Shown: positions 46,973 to 59,529, counted from the stretch's first letter. The stretch: 64,000 bases of DNA from Numida meleagris (GCF_002078875.1 NC_034420.1:5517814-5581813), one strand, 5' to 3'. Program-made: numbers and translations. Notes: generated by a model not told the origin, from the letters alone.

Positions 46973-47068
46973 CACCTGGCTTGTTGAGTACCAGTAGCTA
47001 TAGCAACTTGCTCAGTGTGCCAGGACTCCAGCATCCAGCATTGTTCAGAGGCTCTTCATCTGCCTAAG
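46973..47068 (+). other. Exon-like segment resembling a terminal coding exon
   Basis: A long pyrimidine tract (TTTTTCTCCCCCCATTTCAG, AG at 46971-46972) is followed by 96 bases in which only one frame is open, starting after two bases (phase 2) and ending in TAA. The peptide begins PGLLSTSSYSNLLSVPGLQ and ends FRGSSSA, rich in serine, leucine and proline, the sort of C-terminus found on transcription factors and RNA-binding proteins. The GC content rises over the segment. I do not recognise the protein, and no upstream exon could be linked. If real, it would be the last coding exon of a plus-strand gene or isoform. Confidence 0.28.
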
Positions 47069-49774
47069 GTACTGCACAAGCCACCAAACCTACCTGTGTT
47101 TGCAAAACATGACTGGCTTCCAAATCCTCCCTCCTCTGTTTCTCAGCATGTGTTGGAGGAGTCCTCTTGTTTATAATTTCCTCTCAAACTTCCTCCCTTC
47201 TCTCCCTACTAATTATAGAAGAAAATCTCTCCCTTTGTTGGTTGTAGGAGAACTTCAGGCAACTACTTAGACATCCAAATAAGATACATTCAGGCCCAGA
47301 TATTTCAACCTTAAAATAGCTATATTGCTGTCCCAAAATATTGCAAAAGAACAACACTGATAAGCTGATGTCAAAAGAGAACAAAAAGGGGCACCTGTCA
47401 CATAGAGACAGTAGATTACCACTGTGAATAACAGACTGAGGTATTTTTTACCTATAGAGCCTTAACGTTTACATTAGGTAGACTTCTGTCTTTGCCATAA
47501 CAAAATAGCCTAGATAAAACTTTGCTTTGTTTGAAATGTGAGAGTGTTGTGCTAAACTGATTTATCTCACCTTTTCCCAAGGTAATGCATTGTGAATCAA
47601 ATGATGCTTTCCCTTGTTTCACCATCTGATCACACTCCTGTGCCGCAGCAACCTGACCATGTATCAGACCCCAGATAAGCACAATGTGGTCTGAGGGGTC
47701 ACAAGGATGGAGCCTGCAGTAATTTTTCCTCCAAAGACAGTGCATAATCATATTCCCCTTCCTTATGTTAACCACCCTTGATTTTATCTTTGATACCGGA
47801 AATGTAAGGTTTGAATGAATCTTAATTTAGGATCTGATTTTTTGTAGACGTAGAGTACCTGCATTGTATAAAATAAGATCTCGGGATCTGAACTGCACAT
47901 TTTTACCCGCTAGTGCTTCCAAGCAGAAACTCTTTTTGTCCTTAAAAAGAAATCACAAAAATTGAAGTTGAGATTTGCTTTGGTGTAAGCTACAAAAAGG
48001 CTACAAAAAGCCAGCTGTTTAAGTTCTTAGGGTGACCCATTCAGTGCTACAACTTCACAGAAAAATGAAGCCAGTAAAGAAGATACAGTGAGACAGAATC
48101 TTTGTTTCTTAAGGAATGAATGAATTTAGTAATTAACAGTAGTGCTCAAGGATTTATTAAAATATGCAGAGTTCATCTTTGAAATGTGAGAAGAATTGAC
48201 TAACATAGCTTGTTAGAGAACTCTGATAACAGTTTGTGTCATAAATAAGTGTGTGGAGTGATAATGTCCCACAGATAAGCAGAAAGAGATGTAAAAAACT
48301 GAAAGAACATTGAAAAAAATTGACCAATATTAAACTTGAAATTAGGAAACATATTAGAATAAGACATTTCAAGGATCCATAAAACCACTTTGCCTCCTGA
48401 ACTTCTTTCTTCCCAGATGATCTACATCCCCTGAAAGCTGTATATGGGTAACAGAGGTAATACTGTGACATTTCAGTTTTGCAAGTAGCCTCATCTGGCA
48501 CAGATGAGCTGATGCAAAAAATGTCCTTTTGATGCTTAGCTACTCATTTCTCAGCTCCCCACTTCACACTCTCCTTTGAGCAAGTGTTCAAACCATTGCA
48601 AAATGACCCATTTAGGGAACCGATGGATTGAAAACAAACTGGGCAGGGAAGGAATAACAACAATTTAAACCATAGCAGTGTCTCATCTGGTTTCATTTCA
48701 CAGTCAGCACAAGTGGATAGAAGGGAAGGAAAAGTTTCCTCCAGTGGCAGGATTATATTACCTTTAAGTGCTTGTGGAACTCTAACGTATACTTAACATT
48801 TCAAACAGTTTGAATAGGTGTCTTTTGCAAATTATAATAAGCCTTAAAATGTCACCTAGTATAACTATCATCGTGTCTGCTGTAGGTACAACATTCTGTT
48901 GGCAAAACAGTTTATACACTGTATCTAGAGATAGAGGTTTTGCTAGTTCACAAATAAAATAAAGCAGCTTCAGTAAAATCATGTTCACACATACATTTAA
49001 ATATATTTCTGCATGGCATTAATTTCCTCATTTATTTAAATAAAGGACTTGGCAAGTATTTCTGAACTGGCAAAATTCCTAGTATGACAAGAATTTCTGA
49101 CATAAGTCAAGACTACTCCTTGTAGTAGCCTGTATTTTGAGGCATACAAATAGCCCTAAGTACATGTGTGTGAAGCTCTGCCTATCTCAAGGTAGGGCGA
49201 GGGGTGAGAGCTCAACAGTGGCTTCTCTGTCATGTATTTGAGATGGATAGTTCAAAATCAGTCTAACCAGTGAAATGTAGTCGGGAAATCTGTGTACGAT
49301 AGCTATAGGTTTCCTGATTTATATTTGTAAACCAAATTTATATTCCAGTAGGCAACTGACTGATGCCCTGTTCTACTAGGATCTTCGCGTACACTGTATA
49401 GGAAAGAATTTTTCTCCTGTACATCTTATGTAAAAAGAGCAAGAGAAAACAAAACAGACTGAATATTTTAAAGTAAAATAACTTGGCCAAGATCACTTGA
49501 AAGAACTACCAGATCCCAAATTTCTTTCACGTGTGACATAGTTAGATTGCCTCTTAACAGAAGCACGTCAGCGAGTGTAAAATTTTTTATTTAAAGGCTT
49601 TATTTACACAGTGTATTTCTCAATATCAAAACTCTAAGATAGTCTTTGTAAAAGAATTAGAGCTATCAGGGGATACTCAAAATCAAAACTCCAACATTTA
49701 CATGAGTAAAAGGAAAAAATTGGACACACAATATCACCCTGGAACACACACGTCTACACAGCTGGTACCTTCAG
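47069..49774. other. Unique noncoding DNA
   Basis: If 46973-47068 is an exon, the start of this stretch would be its 3' untranslated region, though no clear AATAAA with a G/U-rich element was identified close by. A minus-strand frame of 107 codons (47452-47775) covers a section of more balanced composition at 47560-47760 but is not recognisable. The rest is unique AT-rich DNA. Confidence 0.45.
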
Positions 49775-49870
49775 TGGGAGGAAGACTACTTCACAGAATG
49801 GTCAAACTGGCAGTGTAAGCATCAGCTTTGTGAACAAAGAGGAGTGGCACTGGTGTGGGCAGCTGGCCCA
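49775..49870 (+). other. Exon-like segment, 32 codons, Trp/Cys-containing
   Basis: An acceptor-like site (GGTACCTTCAG, weak pyrimidine tract) is followed by 96 bases, exactly 32 codons, and then the strong donor-like CCCA|GTAAGT. The peptide begins WEEDYFTEWSNWQCKHQLC and has four tryptophans and two cysteines. The frame is also open upstream to about 49706 without an ATG and downstream to a TGA at 49883. A second donor-like site is GCAG|GTAAG at 49895. The composition looks more protein-like than most frames here, but I recognise no family. Confidence 0.25.
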
Positions 49871-51338
49871 GTAAGTTCGCAGTGAGTATAAGCAGGTAAG
49901 CATCTTAGGCACAAAGTCAAGGTTGTCAGGTCACTGGATCAAGTCTCCCTCACCAAGAGGGAGACAAGATAATAGTTTTCAGGTCTGAGAATGTTATCTC
50001 TGACTCTCCTACAGCTTCTTCCTTTAATAATTTTTGGAAGCCTTAAACAAGAATTTTGTTTTTATCACTATATATTTTATATGGAAATCAGGTGAGGTGG
50101 AGTAAAAGAAATCAGTATAACATTCTTTAACAGGAAGGTGAAGATTCAAAAGGAGGAGATATTATTGAGCCCGTGCCTAGGCTGCCCTGATCAGAACTGA
50201 ATATCTCCTGTTTTATTCCAGACCTCTGTTGCAGCAGTTTTCACTGCTATAAACAGCTGTTTTATAAAAAGACTAAAAGAAGCTACATTAGTCAGTAAAT
50301 TGCTAAGATCTCTTATTTTGATCCAATACATGCTGACAAGATACAGGAGACATCTATATACAATCAGAGCAAGCAACTACTCCAGTTGCTGTGACATTCC
50401 CTACTTTTTCCATTTCTTCATTTTCTGCCCATTTTATTAGGAAACAACACAAAGAAGTTATTCCACACCCATAAGAAATCTCTCAGTCTAGATTTCGTGA
50501 AGACTAAAAGCTAAAACGGATAATGTTCCTGAGCCAAAACCAAAAGAATTGCCTACGACTGCATTTATTCTCTGTGAAATAATTTTAAAATTTAACAGCC
50601 CAAGCTGTTAATCAAGTTAACTGTAAACTACAAAACTGAATAAAAAGAGTATGAGACATTTCACATTTAAAGCACTGAAGAATAATAAGTTTCTACCTGT
50701 GAACATACTAATAATGCTGTTAAGAATATGATGTGTTTGACTCAGTGCCAGAGATTTCTTAAGCCTGTGCAATTTCTTATCTGTCAAGAAGCACTTTTTA
50801 GCTACTGGAAAAAAAAAAAAAACATAGAAAGGCAGAAAGGGAGAAAGATAGAAGAAAAAATACTGCATTAAGACTTGAATGAGATTGTGAAAATCCAGTC
50901 ACTTGACTCATTTACCATCGGGCTACATATATATTGGAAAATATATAAAAGCCCAACATTGCATCAGGAAATGGATTGTACTGAATGACCTCACAGAACT
51001 TTCCCATCTGTGCTATTATTAATATGATGCAGGCGCTGTGAAACAGAGCTGGCAAAGAAATGGGATGTTATCAGAGAGATGATGGATAAGAAGGGAGAAA
51101 ATAATGCTGATAGAAACAATTACTTGGTATAACAAGCAGGACATACTGTAAAAGCATCATGATGTAATGAGAGGAAGATAAGTTGATGCACCTAAAAGTC
51201 AAATTATTAGATTTGTAGAACTGAAAAAGTAACATCATGGAAGGTTTTCAAGCCGAGCAAATAAATCACATCACATTGAATAATTTATCTTATGCTTTGC
51301 TCAAAAGACATTCTCTAAGCTGATTACACTTTCTGTAG
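49871..51338. other. Unique noncoding DNA with TATA-like motif
   Basis: No supportable gene. A14 lies at 50809-50822. A consensus TATATAAAAG occurs at 50942-50951, with an ATG about 20 bases downstream but no meaningful open frame. The section 50910-51110 has a relatively even composition and might be a conserved element. Confidence 0.45.
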
Positions 51339-51422
51339 ATTTCATGCTTTGAATTCCTGGTTCCCATCATCTTCTATGAGATTTGGACTGTACGAACTGA
51401 TTCAAATATTTTGCCATATAAG
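51339..51422 (+). other. Exon-like segment, 28 codons
   Basis: An acceptor-like site (GATTACACTTTCTGTAG, AG at 51337-51338) precedes 84 bases, 28 codons, followed by the donor-like AAG|GTATGTG. Two of three frames are open; frame 0 begins ISCFEFLVPIIFYEIW. Both are hydrophobic and unrecognised. With two open frames the coding evidence is weaker than for 36619-36705. Confidence 0.18.
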
Positions 51423-52379
51423 GTATGTGAAAGTCACACTGGTTTTTGGATTTCATAAAGTAAAAAAATAATTTTCTCATCCCTGAAGAGTCAAATGGTA
51501 TTTAGAGAAGAGTGCATCTCAGGTTTTAGAATAAGGTGTATACAACACATCCTTCTGTTTAGTTTCATTATATCTGGAAGGACTGTGAAGTTTGGACAAC
51601 TTTTATTTTTCCTATCGCATTAGACAGTGCCCCTTCTCATTACAGACAATAAAAAATCTATGAAATCCATATCTAGGAGAGCCTGCAACCTGTTTTAGTG
51701 AACATTTGCTTGAATGAAAATTGTGTTTCCCAAATGTATAAATTGAAACAAAACCCACACAACTATATGCGGTGAAATAGTTTCTGTGTTCTGAAAGGTG
51801 TTTGTTGAAAACTCTCCGTGAAACACTTGCACACTTTCTTTCCTAGGAAGGAACTGAGAGAATAAGAGGAGCAAAGGGATTAAAAAAAAATAAAAAAATA
51901 GAGTAGGTAAATCATGCTAGGCAGCAATCAGAGAAGAGTTTATGCAAAATTTAAGAAGTGGCACACTGACTGCTGTAGTGGGTCTCTGGAGGACAAGCTC
52001 CGTTATTTATGCAGCGCCTGTTCAGCAACCCGCACTGTTTAAAACTATTTAACTTGCATAACTTTGTACCGATGCATAGTAAGAAGTGACCTGGACTACA
52101 GCACGTTCCCAGAGGGAAATGTGAAAAGGAATGGATGTTTAAAGCATCTCGATAATCAAGATAGTTTTCATTCTAAGCAACAGATGTGTCAGGGGACAAG
52201 ACCCTTCTTTGGATAACAAGTAATTTTGGATGATTAAGGTTCAGACAATTACAGTGACACTGTATGTTACAAAATATTGAGTAAAGCTTGCATATGCTCT
52301 ACAACAGTTATACGGAAAAGAGACACCCTGTATGACAACAAGTAGAGAAAAAATTAATCATATTCAGCACAACTCAGTC
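51423..52379. other. Unique noncoding DNA
   Basis: No gene seen. An A-rich low-complexity run lies at 51882-51899. The block 51990-52085 (containing TTATTTATGCAGCGCC and TTTAAAACTATTTAACTTGC) has an even, motif-like composition and might be a conserved noncoding element. Confidence 0.45.
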
Positions 52380-53040
52380 TTAAGGAAACAGCAGGTCTGG
52401 CGAGGTCAGCTGAGTGACACGGATGACAGCCCCAGGTCCCGTCCCTGCCTCCATCAGGCACTCCACGCCACTCCTCCTGCAGTGCACAAGTCCTACCCCG
52501 ATCATTTTGCTGACACTGTGGCCTCAATCATTTGCCCTGTCAGCTGTGTGAGCCCCCTCAGCTGGGAGCCTCGGTGAGAAGAGGCAGCAGCTCACCTCTG
52601 CCATCAGCACCGCAAACAAGGTCAAGAGAGAGATTATTTCAGAACGTTGACTTCCAGTGCTTCAATCCTACCACTGGTCTGTGCTGTCAACGCCTTGGTG
52701 TTCTAAGAAACAGGAAAAGTACAGACCACCTTAAAAGCCTGCACAGTTATCCTTTGCCTTCTCGCAGGCTGCAAACCCCTTCTCGCTCTCTAGTTGTATC
52801 GCAGTGCTTTGGCCATTTAAATAACTTGCTGCAAACCCACGGGTGAGCTAAATGTTCCATCCCACCCTGTGGGAGCACCCCTTGCCTGGCTCTTCAAGCT
52901 GGGTTCTGTGCAGCACTGGAGCTGCCATCTCATGTCAGGGCTGGGGGCCCCCTGCAGCCCCACAGGCACTGCCACCTGGGCACCACCGAATTTGTTATCG
53001 GAATACCCACAAACAAATGGAGAGAGAAGCTTTAAATGAC
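52380..53040. other. GC-richer patch, largest in the window
   Basis: About 660 bp with high local GC and scattered CpG (for example near 52395-52445). Three consecutive plus-strand frames are open (52332-52577, 52532-52846, 52852-53052) but in different frames, with proline-, serine- and cysteine-rich translations and no recognisable domain. Too poor in CpG for a typical CpG-island promoter. Possibilities include an untranslated exon or a worn repeat. Confidence 0.35.
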
Positions 53041-54929
53041 CAGTTTTCCTGAGGATTCTGCTGTTACGGTTTCATTTATAGTGGCCTCATTTCGGTGGCT
53101 GTACATGCATTGCCCAGTGGAATAACAGCACGCTGCCAGTTTACACAGCGACAAAGAATACAGAGGCCTCTCCTCTTAGAGGAGGGTCAAACAGTACTTT
53201 ATTAAAAGGAGAGGGAGGCTTTGATTTATTTTTAGCATCACTGTAACTATTAATTTATTTTCTAATACATGCGAAATATTCTGTGGCTTACAATGACAAC
53301 TTTGAAATACCAATATTTTCAACATTAGCAGCAAATTAGACTCTAATGTTCCAAGAATTGTCCTAGGATTGCACAGAAGAGTTTTTCAAGAAAGTTGCTT
53401 TTGTAATGTTTGGCCTTTTCTGCTTTTGGATTTCTTGAGAGACAGATTTTAATTGGCGTGAACGTTCATAGAAATTGAACATCAAAGATGTTATGAGAAG
53501 GAACTCGTAGGCAATTAATTTTACATCCGTAATGAAGTTTGTTCACAGCAGAAATGTTTTAAGTGTTCCTTCACCCTGGGATCAGAAACAATACAATACA
53601 TCTAGCCAATCACAGCTCAAATCACAGCCTTGATGGCGGCTATCCAAACAAAATGTTTGCATAATCAATTTGCCATTAATTCATGAAATTAAAAACATAT
53701 TCTAAGAAATAGGCATACAAAATGAAATGTTTCTGAATAACTGGTTCAGTGCAGCAAAAAAACAATCTATGTGCAAATACTGCAGAGGACAGCAAGAAGG
53801 GTAAAATTACAGGACAGGCTATCAAGTGTTATGACTTCCCCAGTATCATGCAACTCAAAACAATTTCTCTGTAATATTTTTCTAATCGAGTGCAATTACC
53901 AAAATATTTTCTTTTTCTTTTCTTTTAGAAAAAGTTAACCTTCCCTTCCTTAAAAGGTGAAAGAAAAAAAATAATGTGTTTTTCGCACTTTCTTGGGTAA
54001 ATATTGTGCTACCAAGCGCCAGCAGTGAATACAGTACAAAATCTGAGTCTCAAAAGAGTTCTTCTGTAGGTGTTTTAAAGGTCGTTCCCTTTTCTGAGAA
54101 AGATTTTTCCGGGAAATAAAATAGTTACAGTCCAACTTTCTCAAAAACAGTTACAACTGAAACTTGTAAGAGTTTTAAAAGAATGCAGTATTACACTGAC
54201 AGCTTTGAACTAGTATTCTACTTGTAGCCTAGTGGGTTTCTCTCTTCATAGATGAATATCTTTTGTTTATTCATTTAAAGTTCAGTGCTTGAGAAGTTCT
54301 GGCACTGCTTCCAACTGCTAGAGATAGCCAGGCATCATTTTTAGATTGACTACAATTTAACACAAACAGCAAACAATAATTTCCAAACCATGCTGGAGTA
54401 GAGCAGAAATTTTCTGAACTTCGCCCCACACAAAGTTGTTTAGAGCAATATGGCCTTAGGAATACTAATGCTCAAATATGTATTCAGCCTGTCATCTCCT
54501 ATAAATCTTCATAAAACCAAGGAGAATCATGAGGAAAAAAAAAATCTTCCAATTTAGGCACTGGATATGGACCCTTAAATATTTTCTTTTGGTAACTGTT
54601 TTAGCTGCTGCTTCCCGTCGTACTTCTACATTGTTGTACTGACTTTGTGTACATATAAATGCATTTTGAAATACATAAAACCATGTGCAGATGCATCTTT
54701 AATTGTTTCAGCCCAGAAGGGATTTTTTAATGCAGTTATAATCAGCTTAGACATAAATTAATTGATACCAAAAATACACTGAGTAACTGAGCTCATTGGG
54801 CTTGCAAGTCCACCTATCATCTAAAATTTTCTTTTCTTTGCTGAAGAAACAAACAATTGAAATCACAAGCAGTGGGTCACCAAAGCCGTAATTAGCTGTT
54901 AGAACAGATTATAGCCCTTGCTTGCTTTC
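53041..54929. other. Unique AT-rich noncoding DNA
   Basis: No supportable gene. At about 53600-53710 a CCAAT word (AGCCAATCAC), GGCGGC and a run of TTTGCATAATC / CCATTAATTCATG suggest a possible regulatory block. The rest is unique sequence up to the CR1 at 54930. Confidence 0.5.
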
Positions 54930-55438
54930 AGTCTGTACTGTGTCCAGTTCTGGGCTCCACAGTTCAAGAAAGACAGGGAACTTCTACAGAGTCCAGCTGA
55001 GGGCCACCAAGATGATGAGGGGCCTGGGGCATCTCCCTTCTGCAGAAAGGCTGAGAGATCTGAGAATGTTTGTCTTGGAGAAGAGAATACTGAGAGAGGA
55101 TCTTATCAATGCTTATAACTATCTAATGGGAAGGAGTCGAGTGGACAGGGTCAGGCTCTTTTCAGAGGTGCCCAACAACAGAACAAGGGGCAATGGGCAC
55201 ACACCAAAACATAGGAAGTTCCATATGAACATGAGAAAAACCTTTACTTTGAGGCCAACAGAGCATGGAGCAAGCTGCCCAGAGAGGCTGTAGAGGTTGT
55301 ATCTCCTCTGGAGATATTCAAAGCCCGTCTGGATGCTTTCCTGTGTAACCTACTCTAGGGAACCTGCTTTAGCAGGGAAGTCAGACTCAGTGATCTCCAG
55401 AGGTCCCTTCTGATCCCTGTGATTCTATGATTCTGTGT
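54930..55438 (+). mobile_element. CR1 LINE, 5'-truncated
   Basis: A plus-strand CR1 of about 510 bp. It starts inside the reverse transcriptase C-terminal half ([13 protein letters not shown], then GHLPSAERLRDL) and ends with GATTCTATGATTCTGTGT, the CR1 terminal repeat. The frame 54922-55293 follows the CR1 protein through LEKRILREDLINAYNYL but is broken before the C-terminus: the WN.LP motif is lost to a small deletion around 55258-55275. The 3' untranslated part (GTGATCTCCAGAGGTCCC) is of the same class as the inner copy at 10943. Confidence 0.93.
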
Positions 55439-57235
55439 AACATTTTGATTATTCTTATGCATTATGTCTTTGTCAAAATTTAGAGTCATAAAGCACCAAA
55501 TTACTTCCACCTAATATAATTTTTATATATAAAGATTACTATTATTTATATTACTGTGCATGAATATTTGAAAGCATTATCTTCACGTAAAGTGTTTACA
55601 TATCTGCACAGATCTTATACAAACATATCTTGCTCTTCAAGGCATTACCAATACTAGCTACTAATCCACATTAGCACCACTAATTTCCTTTACACTGTTA
55701 TTTCCTCTGTTTTTAAGCTGAGATCAGACAGTACAGTCAGCAAGTGGGCAACACCTGTGACACCTGGAGTGGTTCCGAGACAACTACAAATTGCTTCTCT
55801 TACATGTAATTAGCAGCTCACTAAGAAATCCTAATAGCTACATTAAGACCTATAATCATCTTATTTTCCCAGATCAAACTTTCATGCAGATTCTATTGAT
55901 GGGTTTGGTTCCATGAGCTTTTCTGACTTGAGATTTTGCAAGCACATTTCCCCAGCTTTGAGAGGAGAGCACACTGGTCACTGCCAAGCGTAGCTGAAAG
56001 CTTCTGTCAGTGTGAATGTGCTAGCAGACACAAAGTGAAATGTAATACAGCTGGGTTTTAGAGAAGGTTTTAGAGAACATTCCAGTCTAGCATTTCATTG
56101 TTTTGCCCGAACGTGATACGGAATGTCCAGCACCTTGGGCGGAGTTTTCTTGGACCAAAATACTTTGCTATCCTGCTAGGACACTTCATTCATTCTGCAA
56201 ATCTTTGGTTTTCATAGTTTTTCCAAAACACAATTTTGTACATTCCACTTTACTTATTTTTATTTAGAGGACCCTACATTTTCAGTAACTAGAGCAAAAT
56301 AATTCAAGAATTATTGCACTAAAAATTTTATGTGATTTTTACAACCCATATACAAAGCTGCTTTTTGAAGAATTGTAGGATTCAGCTTTTACTAAGCTTT
56401 TCTTCTATTCTGAAATCCACTTTTAGCGCTTGTATAATTTTTGAAGCGTAGGACAGAAGTAACAGATATTGCAGAACTGACATGAAACAGAGCAGAGAAC
56501 TAAAAGATTATACAAAATACTGGAACTTTAACTTTTCAAGTTGCATTCCAATCTGAATTGAACCAAAATGCATTTGGATTGTCTGTGGCAGAATATCCCT
56601 ATATGTAAGCAAACTCATTTTCTCCTTCTTGCATGCAATGCTGAAAATATTTGACTCCCATTAAGGAAAACTTTTCAACTACACTACTTGATACTGCAAT
56701 TTTGAGCAGAGGAAGCATACCAAAGATTGAGGGGAAAAAATGGCATTTATCCACACAGTCTGTACTACCAAGGGAGTTAAAAACGTAAAACTCAGCATCA
56801 CTTCAGCACAATATAAAAAGCATGAGTCAATGCAGTAAAAATATAGCTGAACCATAAGTAAATAAATCCTACACACACTAATGACAGTAATTTCAAAGTT
56901 GAGTTTATGTTTCTAAGCACATTGTACAAGGACTCCCCAGTTATTTGGGGCCAGATACATTCCATAAGATTGTACCTACTTCCAGTGTAGAAGAGGGAGC
57001 AATCATTTCACATTATCATTTTTACTAGTACAAATAATTCACTCAACTCTGCTGAAGGATAATGCAAGAAGTTCAAAGTCATAACTGACAAGTTTATTCC
57101 AATTGCTTGTGGACTGGAGTTTTGTCCTGGTGATTTCAGTGAGACAGACGATGGTTCCAAAAAAAATTTAGGCATAAGGACATGGTATGAGTGCTAAGCT
57201 GTACTAATCACTTAATATGGAAAATCTGAAGTAGA
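55439..57235. other. Unique AT-rich noncoding DNA
   Basis: No gene and no simple repeat of note. Open frames are short. Nothing recognisable between the two CR1 copies. Confidence 0.55.
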
Positions 57236-58075
57236 AAGGGTCTTAGTTCATTTAATCCACCGCTTCTTATGATTCAGAAATACCTTTCCATAACCTGCTC
57301 TAAAAGATTTCCTAAAATGATGCTTCCTCAGCTTCCCTATAAAACACTTCAATGCTTCTGCACTCTTATTATCAGGCTATAAGAACTCAGATCATCACTT
57401 GATATATTTTGCACATGTTTTTCATCTTCCACATAACCATCAATGGATCGTCTTTATTCCTCGCTGCAGTGACTACCACAGATCTGAGGAATTATCACGA
57501 GCCCACTTAGCTTCCACTGCTGTTGCCCAAACAATTTCTACTTAGGAAATACTAATTTTGCCATATCCAGTCATTCATGAAATCTATTCTGGACTTTCTC
57601 CAATTTAGCCTAATCTTTTTCAAGTGTGACGCCCAAAACTGGACAAAGTGCTTTTTACCAAAGGTTTCTCCATGGTTTCAAGTTACGATCCTATTTAAGG
57701 GTGTCTTGTTTATGTACTTTTGTCTTTCTTGTGAATGCATATTGTATCATTCTTATGTTCTCACAGTTTCCAAAGTTAAGTTCTGTTAATTACTTCTGCT
57801 CTTATCCTCAGTCCAATAACCTCACCAGACTGAATTCTATTTCTGTCAATACAACATAAAACTCTTTTCTAGTTCATTGAGATCTCCATGAAATCTAATC
57901 CTATCCTTTAACACTTTAACAATTCCAACCAAGTTGGTATCATCCAAACGCATTTAGCATCCATGTTTTCTATTCCACTACAAAGATCATTCTGGAAAAA
58001 TCTGAGCAAAAGCATGGATAGGACATAACTTCGTGAGCTCACCTAAAATATCCCCCAGTATGGACTCAAACTACT
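57236..58075 (-). mobile_element. Ancient, heavily decayed CR1 LINE
   Basis: A minus-strand CR1 recognisable only from scattered blocks in the right order. On the minus strand 57600-57655 reads HFVQFWASHLKKIRLNW, matching the [18 protein letters not shown] block; 57925-57953 reads RLDDTNLVGI, the remains of the catalytic FADDTKLVG box; and 57993-58065 resembles the segment before it. The left end (57240-57330) resembles the CR1 3' part, with CTCTAAAAGATTTCC-type words. Stops and indels are frequent throughout. It belongs to a much older class than the other copies and may predate modern birds. The limits are approximate. Confidence 0.7.
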
Positions 58076-59529
58076 TCCCCCATCACAGAAAAAGGACAGA
58101 AAGGCTTAAACTGATTTTTACTTGAAAAACTCTCATCATTAGTTTTTTTCATCATCTCCTTACAAATAGTTTTGTATAACAGGCATTCAGACAGCCAAAA
58201 GATAACAACTAAGTTTATTGTTCAAAAGTATGAAGGTTCTTCCTCCAAATTCTCTTACAGGCTGGTCCTATAATCCCCAACAGAGAGGGTTCCACCATCA
58301 TTTAGACTACAGGTTTTAAATTTAAGATTATAAGTTCGTGCGTGAGTTCAGAGTCCAGGTATACATGCAGCATAACTCTAAATTCAATGCTACAAATAAA
58401 AACTAGTTTAAAAACAGAATTTTACTGTTATAACCATATGAGGATGCTTTCTAATCTATTATTTCAAAACTGATCATTTTATTTACATTAGTAAACTAGA
58501 TTTGTCAAATATTTTAAGTTACAAGTTTTCATGCCAATATTTTTTTAGCACTTGTCAGTTATGCAGATTAAAAACTTCAGGCCTGTGTGAATTGCAAACA
58601 TCTGTAGAACAAAACAAAACAAACAAAAAAATCTAATGACCTTTAGGTGGTCGATTTTTTCCAATTACACACTTAAAAGTATTGTGCAAACACCTTTGCT
58701 TATAACAGCAGGAATGCACTCTGTACTGCAAAAGCCAGAACAAGTTATTATGACTTGCTGAGGAAATGGAGGGATATCACAAAACAATCAACTTCCTTTA
58801 TTGATTTTACACTTAGCTCGTACTCGCTCGCTCTCTAAATGTAGTTCAGCTAACACTGGGAAAAGGGAATGTACTTCCGCGACATCATTTTTCACTGGCA
58901 AATGCTCATTTGCTGAAAGGTCATTTCTATATTAAAAACTTGAAAGCAAATAAAAAAAAATCGTGATGAAATTTGACACTAGCATAAAAACACACCCAAA
59001 GATATAAATGAAGTAATGTTTTGTTATTTTTTTCCCTACTCCTGTTTCAATAAAGCAGTAATTATTAACACTTTCAGATAAATAGGAATGCAATCTTCAA
59101 ACTGCTACAATGGACTTTTATGATTATGACACATTATTGACAACTAGAATAATCCAGAATCATTTGAGTAAATTCTCTGAATGATAAGAGAAGTGATGAT
59201 GATTTATCATGCCTTGTGGCAATGGTGTAATCCAAACCTCAGCCAGTTCATGGCTATGGAATACCTGCAATTCAACAGTTTAGGCATTATAAATGCTCAA
59301 TATAAAGTCAGTGCTCTAAAAGTTCTCAGTGATATTCTATACACAAGCGTATCTTTCTTTTACTCATCTCCCCAGAGTTTCCTTGCATATAACGGAGTTG
59401 TTTACAATTTCTTGAAGAAATTAAGAAAATCTCTGTATCTCTCACAATTCACATTTAACAACAGTTTTGCTAGTAAGTTGCTGCTTTTAAGGATGGATGA
59501 TGCTTGGAAACATAGGAAACTGAGTCCAG
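58076..59529. other. Unique AT-rich noncoding DNA
   Basis: No gene. An A/C-rich run lies at 58609-58631 (AACAAAACAAAACAAACAAA). The plus-strand frame 59181-59576 (131 codons) is half unique sequence and ends inside the next CR1, so it is a chance fusion. Confidence 0.55.

Noticed and set aside
50942..50951. TATATAAAAG as a promoter
   Set aside because: A perfect TATA word, but in AT-rich DNA with no other promoter element and no downstream reading frame or exon.
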